48,332 nt of DNA, from contig KN885592.1 in the NCBI GenBank assembly GCA_000934455.1, positions 34,598 to 82,929 on the forward strand, given 5' to 3'. Below, piece by piece: positions 35,613 to 45,480 of the stretch. The notes beneath the pieces were generated by a model. That model made no database searches. It saw only the letters and a list, made by a program, of their open reading frames with translations, and was not told the origin of the DNA. Position 1 is the first letter of the stretch. Each line of letters opens with the position of its first letter. A program made the translations under genes and the position numbers. This DNA comes from Apostichopus parvimensis (taxonomy: Eukaryota > Echinodermata > Holothuroidea > Aspidochirotida > Stichopodidae).

Positions 35613-38600
35613 CTGAGAACGAATGGAAAACTTAGCATCGTTATAAATAAAAGAGACATCAAGGATTTAAGCACACAAGAATTACCTCAACCTGGTTACA
35701 AAATGACATCAACATTATAATCTTAATGTCATGATGAAATCATTTTAAATGTCATAGAAAATAACCTTAACCTAGTTACAAGTTAACATCAATGTTATTT
35801 CACAAAATCTGAACCTCTAAGTAAAGCACACAATAACGTCCACATGAGTACACAATAACTTCACTTTACTCACAACATTATCCCAATGTCAACCAAAATG
35901 ACCTTGATGTCATCACAAAATAACCTCAGCGTCATCACAAAATAAACTCAGTGTCATCACAAAATAACCTCAGTGTCATCACAAAATAACCAGTGTCATC
36001 ACAAATTAACCTCAGTGTCTTCACAAAATAACCTCAGTGTCATCACAAAGTGACCTCAATGTCATCACAAAATAACCTCAGTGTCATCACAAATAAACCC
36101 CAGTGTCATCACAAAATAACCCCAGTGTCATCACAAAATAACCGCAGTGTCATCACAAAATAACCTGAGTGTCATCACAAAATAACCTCAGTGTCATCAC
36201 CCAATTACCAACTGCCTAACTGCTACCAAAGTTCCACTTTTCCTGTGTACACACCCCCCCCCCCCCGATAGGCTGGATGCTGCAATAATCAATAAAGATA
36301 CATACCCTGGTATTGTCGAAGGATGTCACAATCTCCCAGCGGTCCTTAATACGGCTCATCGCGGAATCAAAGAAGGAGAGAATCGTACATAGCATCCTGG
36401 GCATAGTTCGAGTCGTTGGATTATAACCTGCAGGAAGATGAGAGATCAAGATACCACAGAAATGATCAAAAAGAGAAAGGAAAGAAAAAGTTATATAATG
36501 TCAGTTAAATTCAAAGCCCTTTTATGCCATATATATTTATTTATTTATAAAAGTCATAAAATTTGATCAATTATATGCACATATGAAAACCAATTAATTA
36601 AAATGATGAGAACAAAGCCAGACTAAAAGACAATAATTGGTATAAGAAGTTATGAATATTAAAATACTTCAAAGGATTTAAAAACTCCATTTTGCATCAA
36701 AAGTGTAGCTCTGTAAATAAAAGGAAATTTCTGAAAAGTGTGATTCTAAAACTTGGAGTGATTGCAGGAGTTTGTAAAATTGTAGTTTTGTCTTATTGCA
36801 CAGTGAAGTCAATTCACGATGTAGAGTATGATATTTATGCCATCATCAAGTGACTCAATCGTCAATGACATCATCAATTTTGCCTTTTGTGTAACTTGTA
36901 AAGGTTACCAGTCTCTAACACCTTTATAAAGGAGATAACACTGATAATTGAAAACTTGACAAAAGTGGCTGTAATTGCATTCTGTGTACATGTTGTCAAA
37001 AGCCCTGTATCGTCTGTTAATTTGTAACAGAAGTTATCAACTGTCTGGTAACATTAATATAATGATCTTTACATGTACGGCCGCAACGAAACATCTGTTG
37101 ATCAGCTAACGGTTCACCGATTAATCTCCGAGAGAATGGAATAAAATTATGCTGTCAAGTCTTGCATACATTTGTTAGGCAGCCATATTATTCTTCAAAA
37201 AGACAAAAAACCAACAGTACAATTATAACGCTACTCAGCATTTCTCTATTAACTGCTCATCACAGCTTAATTAGTTAACTTTTTAATTTACCTTGGGGAC
37301 CAAATTCTTCCTTCATGATGGCAGTCATATCTGTAAACCAAGCCGTTTCTCCACTGACAATGTGTCTGTGACCTGCAGGCAGGAAGTAATCGTTAACGAT
37401 TGTAAGCATTGTCAATACAGCTATGGTTACACTCTACGATCGCATATGGTACAGAGATTGAATAATTCATCAAACAAACAAATATTTTAGCACTTTCATT
37501 TTACGATGAGGGTGGTCAATTGGCGGGATACAGATTGAAGCAAACATATATTATCACACAATTATCATTATTTTTATAACCTAGTTATTAAAAATCCCCC
37601 TTTTCTATAAAATCACTTTCCCACAAATCTGGAATGTTTTTGTCTCCAAATATGAGTTATGAAAATTGGGGATGATCATAATTTTTGATATGATATTCCA
37701 AAGAGAAAGAAAAGCAAAATTACGAGTGAACGGAGGTGACAAAATAATATGAAGACCCACCAGCAGCTTCAGGTAATGTCATGGCAACAACATGGGCCTT
37801 GGCAACGTCTCGGACATCTACCACAGAGAACGCGACTCTAGGTAGCATTGGGTCTTTGCCAGACATAAGCCTCCTAATAACATCGATGCTTGTCCCTCCT
37901 TGCTGTGTGAGGACAGGGCCAATAATGAATACTGGGTTTATCACTGCCAGCTCAAACTTATCATCATCTAGAAAGGTGAGACCAAATAAAAAAATAAATT
38001 AAAAAAATAGCATCACATCCAAAGACGGGTGGGGTCATGATATGTTTCAATGTTTCAAGCAAAACACATGCGGATATATGTAGGAGACTAAACAGTAAAG
38101 TGTTGGCATCTATGACAAAGTGATCATATTGGTATTAACAGCATGCTGACCATTTCAAGGGCACCTTAGAACATGACATTTCTCTTTAAAGGCATTGAAG
38201 ACTCGCCCCAAACCGTGTGCCGCGCTCTGAAAAAGTTAACTTTCCGTTGCTTGCAAGTGAAGTTTTCTTCTTGTCGCTACAAAATGCACACAGTAATGAA
38301 AGTGATACCTTGTTATCTTTTATCTAGACCTGAGATGTCCACGCTGCTTTGTACACTGTGTTGTGGGTATTGACCGTAGCTGTATGTATTGACTGTACAC
38401 TAGTGTCTAATGACCCATGGTAGCAAGCAGTGTGTGTGTTTTCTGCGATCGATGGTGGTGTCTAACACTTCTGTTACACCTCATTCGAAACTAGGTCAGA
38501 TTACCGGTATGAGACATTTCTTTGTGCGCGAGTCTTCACACCCTTTAATCTACACCAAACCTACCTGTTTTTATATTCCTAATTGTTTTTATTTTGCTTT

Positions 38601-41600
38601 AAATATTTGTACAGACTCTCTTGTCTAGATACTTTAGATATCCCACTGCAGCATAATACTAGATCACACAAATTCTATAACATTGCTTAAAGTTCTTCAT
38701 TGCACAAAACAAAATACATGGGGATTATGTAGATTTATATTCCCTTCTTTTGTCATGAATTTTTTTCGAGTCTTGAAGCAACTCTCTGTAATGGAAACTA
38801 ACGATATGCACTATAGTACTAACCCAAAAGGTTAGAGAGAAAAATTCTATAATACTAAGACCGTTTGGCTTTGCATAAAGCAAGATGCAAGGGATGGGAG
38901 GGGGAGGGGGAGGGGGATATGTAGATGATATATGTAGATGATAAATTTTGTGCTAGCATCATGTTGACCATTTCAAATCTTCAAAAAATATGGGGGATAG
39001 CGGCAGTAGTACCAATCAGTCTTGTAGTACAAGTACGAGTACAACAAGAATTCCTTGTGGTATGAGTAGAAAGCTCTATGAATGAGTACAAACAAGTAAT
39101 TTTTCGCTACTCTTAAAAATGCCCGGAGTACAAGCATGAGTACAAATCCACAAGGGCTAGCATGAGTACAGCTCTAGCTACTACATGCTTGGGTACAAGT
39201 CTGATACCGATGCTAAGTGCACATTTAAGGGATTGACTACAGCTGTTATGTAAAGTAATCACCGGTTTTGCACTAGCAGGTTTTCAGAACAAACTTTAAA
39301 GCAGCATTTTCCGTTTTGTCGCCGTTTTCCACTTTTTTGACAAGTCCATCGAGTTTTTGACATAAATCAATCACAAAACAGCAAACTAATATAATAGATA
39401 TTGAGGAAAGTGTCCACCGACAAATTAAACATTTCATATTAATCGCATGCAGTTCCCCCAACCCACTAGTTTGAATTCAACCAATCAGAGATGCAGATTT
39501 AGTTACGAGCCGTTGCTAAAAATAGCTTCAAACATCGAGTTGGTAACTTGGTACAACCAGCGAGCTGGACTCTAACAGCTCCCTGGTACAACTGCCATAG
39601 ACAATCTACACAAATCAAGCATGGTGTTGTATTACGTATTGGCCATTGACGTTCGTAGCTTTTCTGCTGGATCGCAACGGAAAATATCTTCGAGAAAAAA
39701 TAAAGTTGAAAGTTGTAAATTTTCGACTTTAATGCCACCATTTGAAGTAAGTTTTAAATAGATAAGCTAGTTATGTATGTCATTATGGCATCGTGGAATC
39801 AGTGAGGTTGAGAAAAACCATGGAAAAGGACGCAAAATGCTGCTTTAAGTTGAAAAATTAAAAAAATATCACTTCTGCCAAAACTATTCCTTACCACCTA
39901 GACTGTCCACATAATCCCATGCTGCCTTTTCTGCAAGTGTTTTACTCTTTGTGTAAGGGTCCACGTTTGGTTTGCTTAGATCTGTCCAATCTGCTTCTGT
40001 CATTTTCACATCAGGACTGTGCACTTCTGCCAAAACGAGAAGAAGAGAGAAATAACCTGTAAATGGATATTCCTGTTGCTGGAAGTTGATTGCTTTAATG
40101 GCCCAACAAAAATTACAGTCAATTGAATACATTTGGAATACAAATTTCTTCCAGGTCATCAGTACCATTCTCCAAATTTTAACGAGCCTAAAACTGCAGA
40201 GAGTATTCGAATCTACTCTCGTTGAGATTTTGTCCCTCTTCAATGTTTTCAGAGAATAAAATACATAAACATTCCATCGACCATACCTCAAGTTAGTGAC
40301 GAGATACTTAAATATGGTGTTTTCATCTAACAGTCTGGAAGATTTTCCTCTTTAAGATTTAAGTATTACGAAGGAAAGACTCAAGTTTCATGTTTGCAAA
40401 TTTCTTTCCCGACGTCAGTACCATTCCCCAAATTTAACCGAGCCAAAAAATGCTGGGCGTATTCAAGTCTACTTTCCTTGAGATTCTGACCCTCTTAAAG
40501 GCATTGAAGACTCGCCCCAAACCGCGTGCCGCATTCTGAAAAATGTAACTTTCCAATGCTTGCAAGTGAAGTTTTCTTCTTCAGTGTATAAACGATACAG
40601 CGATGGACATCTCAGGTCCAGCTAAAGATAACAATTAATCACGTTTCATTACTGTCTGCATTTTGTAGCGACACGAACAAAACGCCACTTGCAAGCAACA
40701 GAAAGTTAACTTTTTCAGATGGTCGCACGTGGTTTGGGGCGAGTCTTCAATGCCTTTAAGTATGAAATTCTGTTTAAACAATTTACCTCAATATTATCAT
40801 AAAGTTGCTTCAACATATAAAGTTTACAAAACTGATTAAACTTGCTACTCCATCCTGCACCTACCTCCCACTGCAGCTACTGAACTTGTTAAGACTACTC
40901 TTTTCACTTTTCCAGTGCATGCTTTCAAAACACGCAATGTCCCATCCACGGCTGGCTTGATAATTTCGTTTTCATCTGCAGGAGAGGCCATAGGGAAAGG
41001 ACTGGCAGTGTGACAAACGTAGGTGCATCCTTCTATGGCACTGTTGTTTGAATCAGCCCAGAGAGAGAGAGAGAAGGAGTTGAAGTGTAAAATGGTTTCA
41101 AAAAACTTGTTTTTTAGTAAAGTTAGCTACAGATATCATCACGTTTACTTTACTGGGCAATCCAAGTAACTGTTCCTCATGAATAGAGTTCTTGTCCTAC
41201 TAAGTGAACATTGGCAGGGCCAATGGACGATTATTTTAAAGGGTGTGAAGACTCTCGCAAAAAGAAACGTAGATGCTGGTAATTTGACCTAGTTTCGAAT
41301 GAGGTTTAACAGAAGTGTTAAACACCACCTTTGATTCCAGAAAATACACACACAGCTTGCTATTGTTGGTAATTAGATACTAGTGTACAGTCGGTACATA
41401 CAGCTGCGGTCAATACCCACAGCACAGTATACAAACATTACAGCGATGGACATCTCAGGTCCAGCTTAAGATAACAGTTAAGGTATCACGTTTCATTACT
41501 GTCTGCATCTTGTAGCGACAAGAACAAAACGTCGCTTGCAAGCAACAGAAAGTTAACTTTTTCAGATGGCCGCACACGGTTTGGGGCGAGTCTTCAATGC

Positions 41601-44013
41601 CTTTAACATTACAATATTCTGTATGCAGAAATCAAAGCTGCAGCACTACTCCCCAACTTGGCTTACACAGTAAGAGGAATTCAGCTTCACCTGTAACACT
41701 GACTGCATGCACAAATTAAGTGTACCATATGTATAAGACAACCAAGCATTTACTGACACGGTGAATAAGGAGATATATGAACTCTGTAAAGGGTTTCCAA
41801 GGTCTTACAGCAAAATAAATAATTGATATCTTACTCTTTCCAACATTCTTCATTTGTAAGGTCAGCTTCCACTAACTCTAACCGATTCTCTGCTTCTTCT
41901 CCCAGTTTCTTCAAAGGGTCAACTTTTAGAGGGTTTGTCAGGCTTCTCACTGTTCCTCTCACTTGATAACCATCTTGTAACAGTTGTTGGACAACATGAG
42001 AGGCAAGATACCCTGATGCACCAGTTACGAGCACCCCTAGGGGAAAGAAAAATTGAATTTAATTCAAATTTGAAGACTTAACAAATTATTCTACCTTAAA
42101 GGCATTGAAGACTCGCCCCAAACCGTGTGCCGTTGCTTGCAAGTGAAGTTTTTTCGCACTACAAAATGCAGACAGTAATGAAACGTGATACCTTGTTATC
42201 TTTTATCTGGACCTGAGATCAGGGAATTCCATAACAACTCCCTGCTGAGATGTCCATCGCAGCCCTTTACACTGTGTTATGGGTATGGACCATAGCTGCA
42301 TGTAGTGACTGTACACTAGTGTCTAATTACTGACATTAGCAAGCTGTGTGTGTATTTTCTGGGATCGATGGTGGTGTCTAACACTTCTGTTACACCTCAG
42401 TCGAAACTAGGTCAGATTACCGAAATGAGACATTTCTTTGTGCGCAAGTCTTCACACCCTTTAAATTAAAGGTATCAGAAATAGCCCAAAATTCAAGCAT
42501 GGTACAATTGCTGAAAGATTTCGGAGCTACTGTTCAACATTGCAAATTTTGACCATTAAATTGGGATGAAAGTGACAACAGTTCAGTCCAACAACTTAGG
42601 CCTAGGGTATCATAATTTTTCAAGCATGTATACATGTACTCAGGGTGTCTGGGTTTGGAATCGCTTCCTCTACAGGGGATTAGCAGAGGTCTTCTTCAGT
42701 TTGCACTTATACCAGCTGTATGGTCCACAAGTAACACGTTTGCACTAGTATAGATGCATTTCTCGACATCTCCTTTTCTTGTTTGCATGGTTCTCTCTCA
42801 AAATAGGCAGAGTTTCGTTTTGCATGAAATATTAATCGGGCTAGTATAGTAAAAGCTTCATAATTTACGCACCTTTGTAATTGACGCACAGGTCTTCAAA
42901 TAATAACAGCAACGATACAGCAGGCCACTCAAACTTTTTGCAGCGAAGCAGAGTTACATATTTCATGAGTTTGAATCCATTTCAGCTAGCCTATGTGCTG
43001 TTCAATTTGTGTTTTTTATTAAGCTTTTAACACCCCTCCCCCAGTTTTGCACATATTTCTGGGATTTGGAAATCTCACGAGTATTTCCCTAAAAATAACC
43101 AATATTACCACAGCATGATACCACTACTGTGGTATGTATAGCCTAGTGGTGTATAGCCTAGTGTATAGTCTAGTGGTTAACGCCAGCGTCTCCCAGTCAT
43201 GAGATCCCCGGTTCGATTCCCGCCGACAGCAATGTTTGTCGTCTGGCAAGGGTGTTGTTCAATAACAACTTCCCGACATGGACGTTAAATGGATGTGTGC
43301 CGAGAGATTGGCTTCGGTCAGCTTGCGAGTCTATAAGCCTCCATGGCTTCTTTTGCGAGTTCCTGCTTGCGGGAAGATCACATATACATACATACATACT
43401 ACTCTCTGGGACCTGACCTGTCCGAGCTTAGGGGCTCAGAGCATAGGAAACAGCATTCAGAGTCAATTGATGTATACTTACACAAAAGTTACAGAACTTT
43501 AGCTTATCGAGGAATGTCAATTTAGGGGTATGAAAGAACTTGACACGGCAGACATTTTGTGGTCAAGATCTGCTCAATTGTACGTTGCATATGCACAGAA
43601 CAATAAATATTTTGAGATCATTACATTTCTGAGGAACCACACATATGAAAAACACATGTATACCGTTGAGTGATTTGGATTTTTCCTTGATAGACATCGT
43701 TGATCAACTCCTTAAGTGAGTCAATTATGAGCCCACCATGCTACTAGTTACTGAATATTGCAGTCCACGCAAAGAATAGTGTGCACTGTTGTTTAGGGTA
43801 GGTAATTTAACGGCAAAATTATGCCTACTGAACGCTTTCAAAAACTTACAACCCCAGCCCGAGCCTAAGTTACGCCTACTGTAGGATGGAGTATGACTTA
43901 CACAGTAACATGTACAGTACTACTACTAGCATAACTTCACTTGTACCTAACTAGTTACGTTAATTTAGGTTACATTCCGACTCACTCGTTTCGCTGTTGT
44001 TAGTATTTGCCAT
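35484..44013 (-). CDS. NAD(P)-dependent DFR-like oxidoreductase (extended SDR), 8 exons
   Basis: Minus-strand exons are 43986-44013, 41835-42036, 40865-41040, 39895-40026, 37761-37967, 37292-37372, 36306-36427 and 35484-35612. They give a complete 358-residue protein; all borders are GT/AG and every phase joins in frame. Residues 11-22 hold the Rossmann motif VLVTGASGYLAS (GxxGxxA), followed by RGTVR, where NADP phosphate is often bound. HTASP lies near 87-91. The catalytic triad is visible: a TSS motif at 128-130 and Y160-x3-K164 in DPYTKSK. INPVFIIGP near 192-200 is the usual substrate-side strand. This matches the dihydroflavonol-4-reductase / cinnamoyl-CoA reductase / yeast GRE2-like branch of the epimerase family, which reduces aldehydes or ketones using NADPH in the cytosol. 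The natural substrate cannot be told. It is divergent to the PARL gene. Confidence 0.93.
35650..36205. repeat. 22-bp minisatellite TGTCATCACAAAATAACCTCAG
   Basis: About 14 well-preserved units from about 35880 to 36200, grading leftwards into degenerate CAAAATRAC units from 35650. It lies entirely inside intron 7 of the reductase gene. Confidence 0.92.
36306..36427 (-). CDS. Reductase exon 7
   Basis: A CTTCCTGCAG acceptor and a GTATGT donor; it encodes YNPTTRTMPRMLC and further to FDNTR. Entry phase 1, exit phase 0. Confidence 0.88.
36428..37291 (-). other. Reductase intron 6
   Basis: AT-rich intron; no repeat or nested gene recognised. Confidence 0.6.
37292..37372 (-). CDS. Reductase exon 6
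   Basis: An 81-base phase 1-1 exon between CTGCAG and GTAAAT, encoding HRHIVSGETAWFTDM and further. The RYIV-like motif is typical of DFR-type reductases. Confidence 0.87.
37761..37967 (-). CDS. Reductase exon 5
   Basis: The acceptor is TTTCTAG and the donor GTGGGT. It encodes FELAVINPVFIIGPVL and the VVDVRDVAKAHV motif that is nearly invariant in DFR-like reductases. Confidence 0.92.
38186..38548 (+). mobile_element. TTAA-flanked MITE, copy D
   Basis: A full-length copy, 363 bp, with TTAA borders, in intron 4 of the reductase. The left end is TTAAAGGCATTGAAGACTC. Confidence 0.88.
39000..39205. repeat. Local GAGTACAA-rich repeat
   Basis: GAGTACAA or AGTACAAG recurs about eight times with irregular spacing in about 200 bp. 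Such stretches occur in some MITEs, but I could not find matching ends. Confidence 0.5.
39296..39848. mobile_element. Second TTAA-flanked MITE family
   Basis: 553 bp bounded by inverted repeats TTAAAGCAGCATTTTCCGT and, at the other end, the complement of TTAAAGCAGCATTTTGCGT. Like the first family it begins TTAAAG at both ends, suggesting the same class of transposase (piggyBac-like by its TTAA target). It lies in intron 4 of the reductase. Open frames inside are not protein-like. Confidence 0.8.
39895..40026 (-). CDS. Reductase exon 4 (catalytic Tyr/Lys)
   Basis: After a GTTTTGGCAG acceptor it encodes VHSPDVKMTEADWTDLSK and then PNVDPYTKSK, with catalytic Y160 and K164. The donor is GTAAGG in phase 1. 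Confidence 0.93.
40495..40759. mobile_element. TTAA-flanked MITE, copy E: fold-back derivative with two left ends
   Basis: 265 bp in intron 3 of the reductase. Both termini are the 'left' type (TTAAAGGCATTGAAGACTCG on one side and its complement on the other), and about 90 bp at each end are inverted copies. The normal right end (ACACCCTTTAA) is absent. Confidence 0.88.
40865..41040 (-). CDS. Reductase exon 3
   Basis: It encodes AIEGCTYVCHTASPFP through VVLTSSVAAVG. The catalytic TSS motif is here. The acceptor follows a CT-rich run formed by a (GA)n microsatellite on the plus strand; the donor is GTAGGT. Confidence 0.92.
41236..41606 (-). mobile_element. TTAA-flanked MITE, copy F
   Basis: A full-length copy, 371 bp, with TTAA borders, in intron 2 of the reductase. 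Confidence 0.88.
41835..42036 (-). CDS. Reductase exon 2 (Rossmann motif)
   Basis: The acceptor is CCCCTAG and the donor GTAAGA. It encodes VLVTGASGYLASHVV, RGTVRSL and VEADLTNEECWK, the nucleotide-binding half-domain. Confidence 0.93.
42096..42464 (+). mobile_element. TTAA-flanked MITE, copy G, with a micro-insertion
   Basis: A near full-length copy, 369 bp, with TTAA borders, in intron 1 of the reductase. Relative to the other copies it lacks a piece near its left end and carries an extra 25 bp plus duplication at 42220-42251. Confidence 0.87.
42845..43706 (+). repeat. Dispersed repeat, copy 2, split by a SINE
   Basis: It aligns with 28845-29345 on both sides of a SINE at 43132-43399. The left part contains CCCCCAGTTTTGCACAT and GATACCACTACT; the right part resumes at ACTCTCTGGGACCTGACC. 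It lies in intron 1 of the reductase. Confidence 0.85.
43132..43399 (+). repeat. tRNA-derived SINE, family 2, copy 1
   Basis: A tRNA-like head with TAGTCTAGTGGTTAACGCC (box A) and GGTTCGATTCC (box B). The body has GACGTTAAATGGATG, TCGGTCAGCTTGCGA and GCGAGTTCCTGCTTGCGGG, and it ends in a (CATA)n tail. The target-site repeat is about ACTACT on both sides. A minus-strand copy lies at 44585. Confidence 0.87.
43986..44013 (-). CDS. Reductase exon 1
   Basis: A 28-base coding exon, ATG to a GTGAGT donor, encoding MANTNNSET. Phase 1 joins exon 2 to give the expected R-V-L-V-T-G start of the Rossmann fold. Confidence 0.75.
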
Positions 44014-44584
44014 ACTTCTTCTTTGATGTATGGTGGAAATCAATCCAAAGTTAATGCTAGGAGAAGGTTTAATACAGGTGGAAACAAGGTGATACTGAAA
44101 GTGAAACCGTCTCAAAGAACGTAAAAATATCAACTTCATTTGACTAGGTGTGTACAATACCAGGCTAAAAATACAACTGAGACGTGAGAGCATAAGCCAA
44201 TAGCCTCGATCAGCTGACTCGACCTGTTGTTGAACCATGTGTTGAACTTAGTAGTATGGTCACAACAAACAGAGATCTCCGTCAGTTGAGAATTTCGAGA
44301 TATGGCTTCCAGTATATTCCAGTCATCACTAAATGTGACCCGTCGTAACAATGCATATAGGTAATGTTTCATTTTCTTAATTGTCGACTTCAGGCTCTAA
44401 TGCATTCAATGTGATTACAAGTTTCCCGAGCTTGAACCACAGTTGCGCGAAGTTTACCCTATTTGTCACACTCAGTCATAGTGACAGCTGCAGTAGGCAA
44501 TTGAGCATGGATAGCCTAGGTTAATGGTGTAGGTCTAGGCCTAACCTAGGAATTGTGTAATAGTGAGTTCGCCTTGCATCGGCT
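44014..44584. promoter_or_regulatory. Candidate shared promoter region between reductase and PARL
   Basis: The space between the reductase start codon (minus) and the nearest upstream SINE, on the 5' side of both divergent genes. I see no TATA box or firm motif and could not place PARL exon 1. Assignment rests on position only. Confidence 0.25.
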
Positions 44585-44853
44585 TGATAATATGCATTTG
44601 TATGTTGTTAGATCCTCTTGCAAGCAGGAACTCGCGAAGAAGCCTTATTGGCTTATCAAAGTCGCAAGCTGACCGAAGTCAGTCTCTTAAATTCATATTT
44701 AACGTCCATGATTATGAATTGTCATTTATCCACAACATGGTAACTGGACAACATACATTATCCCATTTATCTTGGAGTTACTTGAACTGGGGACCTTATG
44801 ATTGGAAGGCACCGGCGTTAACCACTGAGCTAACACTCTGTTGTATAAGTGTC
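44585..44853 (-). repeat. tRNA-derived SINE, family 2, copy 2
   Basis: The minus-strand head has TTAGCTCAGTGGTTAACGCC. The body has GGACGTTAAATATGAAT, TTCGGTCAGCTTGCGAC and GCGAGTTCCTGCTTGCAAG, aligning with the copy at 43132. Box B is decayed (AGTTCAAGTAA). A poly-A run adjoins it at 44861. Confidence 0.85.
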
Positions 44854-45293
44854 TACAGTAAAAAAAAAAAAAAAAGTATAAGTAGTATAAGATAGAGTAA
44901 GTGTCTACTTAGCCTAGACTGAGGGCCTATATCCAAAGTGTCGCAGGGTATCCCAGGTAATGCTTCTTTATCTTCATTATTTTGGTACAGTAAGTACTTT
45001 TGAAGTATGCCTATTACTAGACAAGATCCCAAGCATATCACTTCCAGTAGCTCAGTAAGAACACTTATAAATATAATGACACTTCCATATAATGATATCT
45101 CCAGGCTATAATCCATTACTTACTAACCTCACACTGTACCAGATTATTCTTGAATAACCTTGTTAGTTTAAGGCAGCCAATGATAGTGACAATTTGACAT
45201 ATTAAAATATTGTTAATTAACTAGGCTACCAACGTTTAATATGAACGTGAGGATTTTTGACTTAATCTTCTCAATTCTTTATTTCTCTCACAG

Positions 45294-45480
45294 ATGTTTC
45301 CTTCAACATTACAGAAATTTCAATCGAGCATCAAAAGTGACCAGGCAAACTGCAAAAGAAAAGAGAATTATTAGAGCTAATCTAGAGAGTAAAAGTCCTG
45401 AGAAGATCGATGTTGTTTATGCCAGAAATGGTAGACCACCATTTAAGACACTTATCAGACCATTTGCGTTTGCCTGCCTT
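45294..45480 (+). CDS. PARL: PARL N-terminal exon
   Basis: The acceptor TTTCTCTCACAG precedes a 62-codon exon ending in phase 0 at a GTAAGA donor. It is basic and soluble, as in the matrix-facing part of PARL. Confidence 0.75.

Noticed and set aside
35650-36205. CRISPR-like array of 22-bp repeats
   Set aside because: Units are directly contiguous with no unique spacers, and the locus is an animal intron; it is a minisatellite.
38173-38373. 66-residue plus-strand ORF
   Set aside because: It lies inside MITE copy D; similar frames appear in other copies and are broken at random.
39499-39741. 80-residue minus-strand ORF
   Set aside because: It lies wholly within the second TTAA-flanked MITE and has no domain-like features.
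43197-43397. Minus-strand ORF, and the similar plus-strand one at 44563-44895
   Set aside because: Both are family-2 SINE sequence read on the antisense strand.
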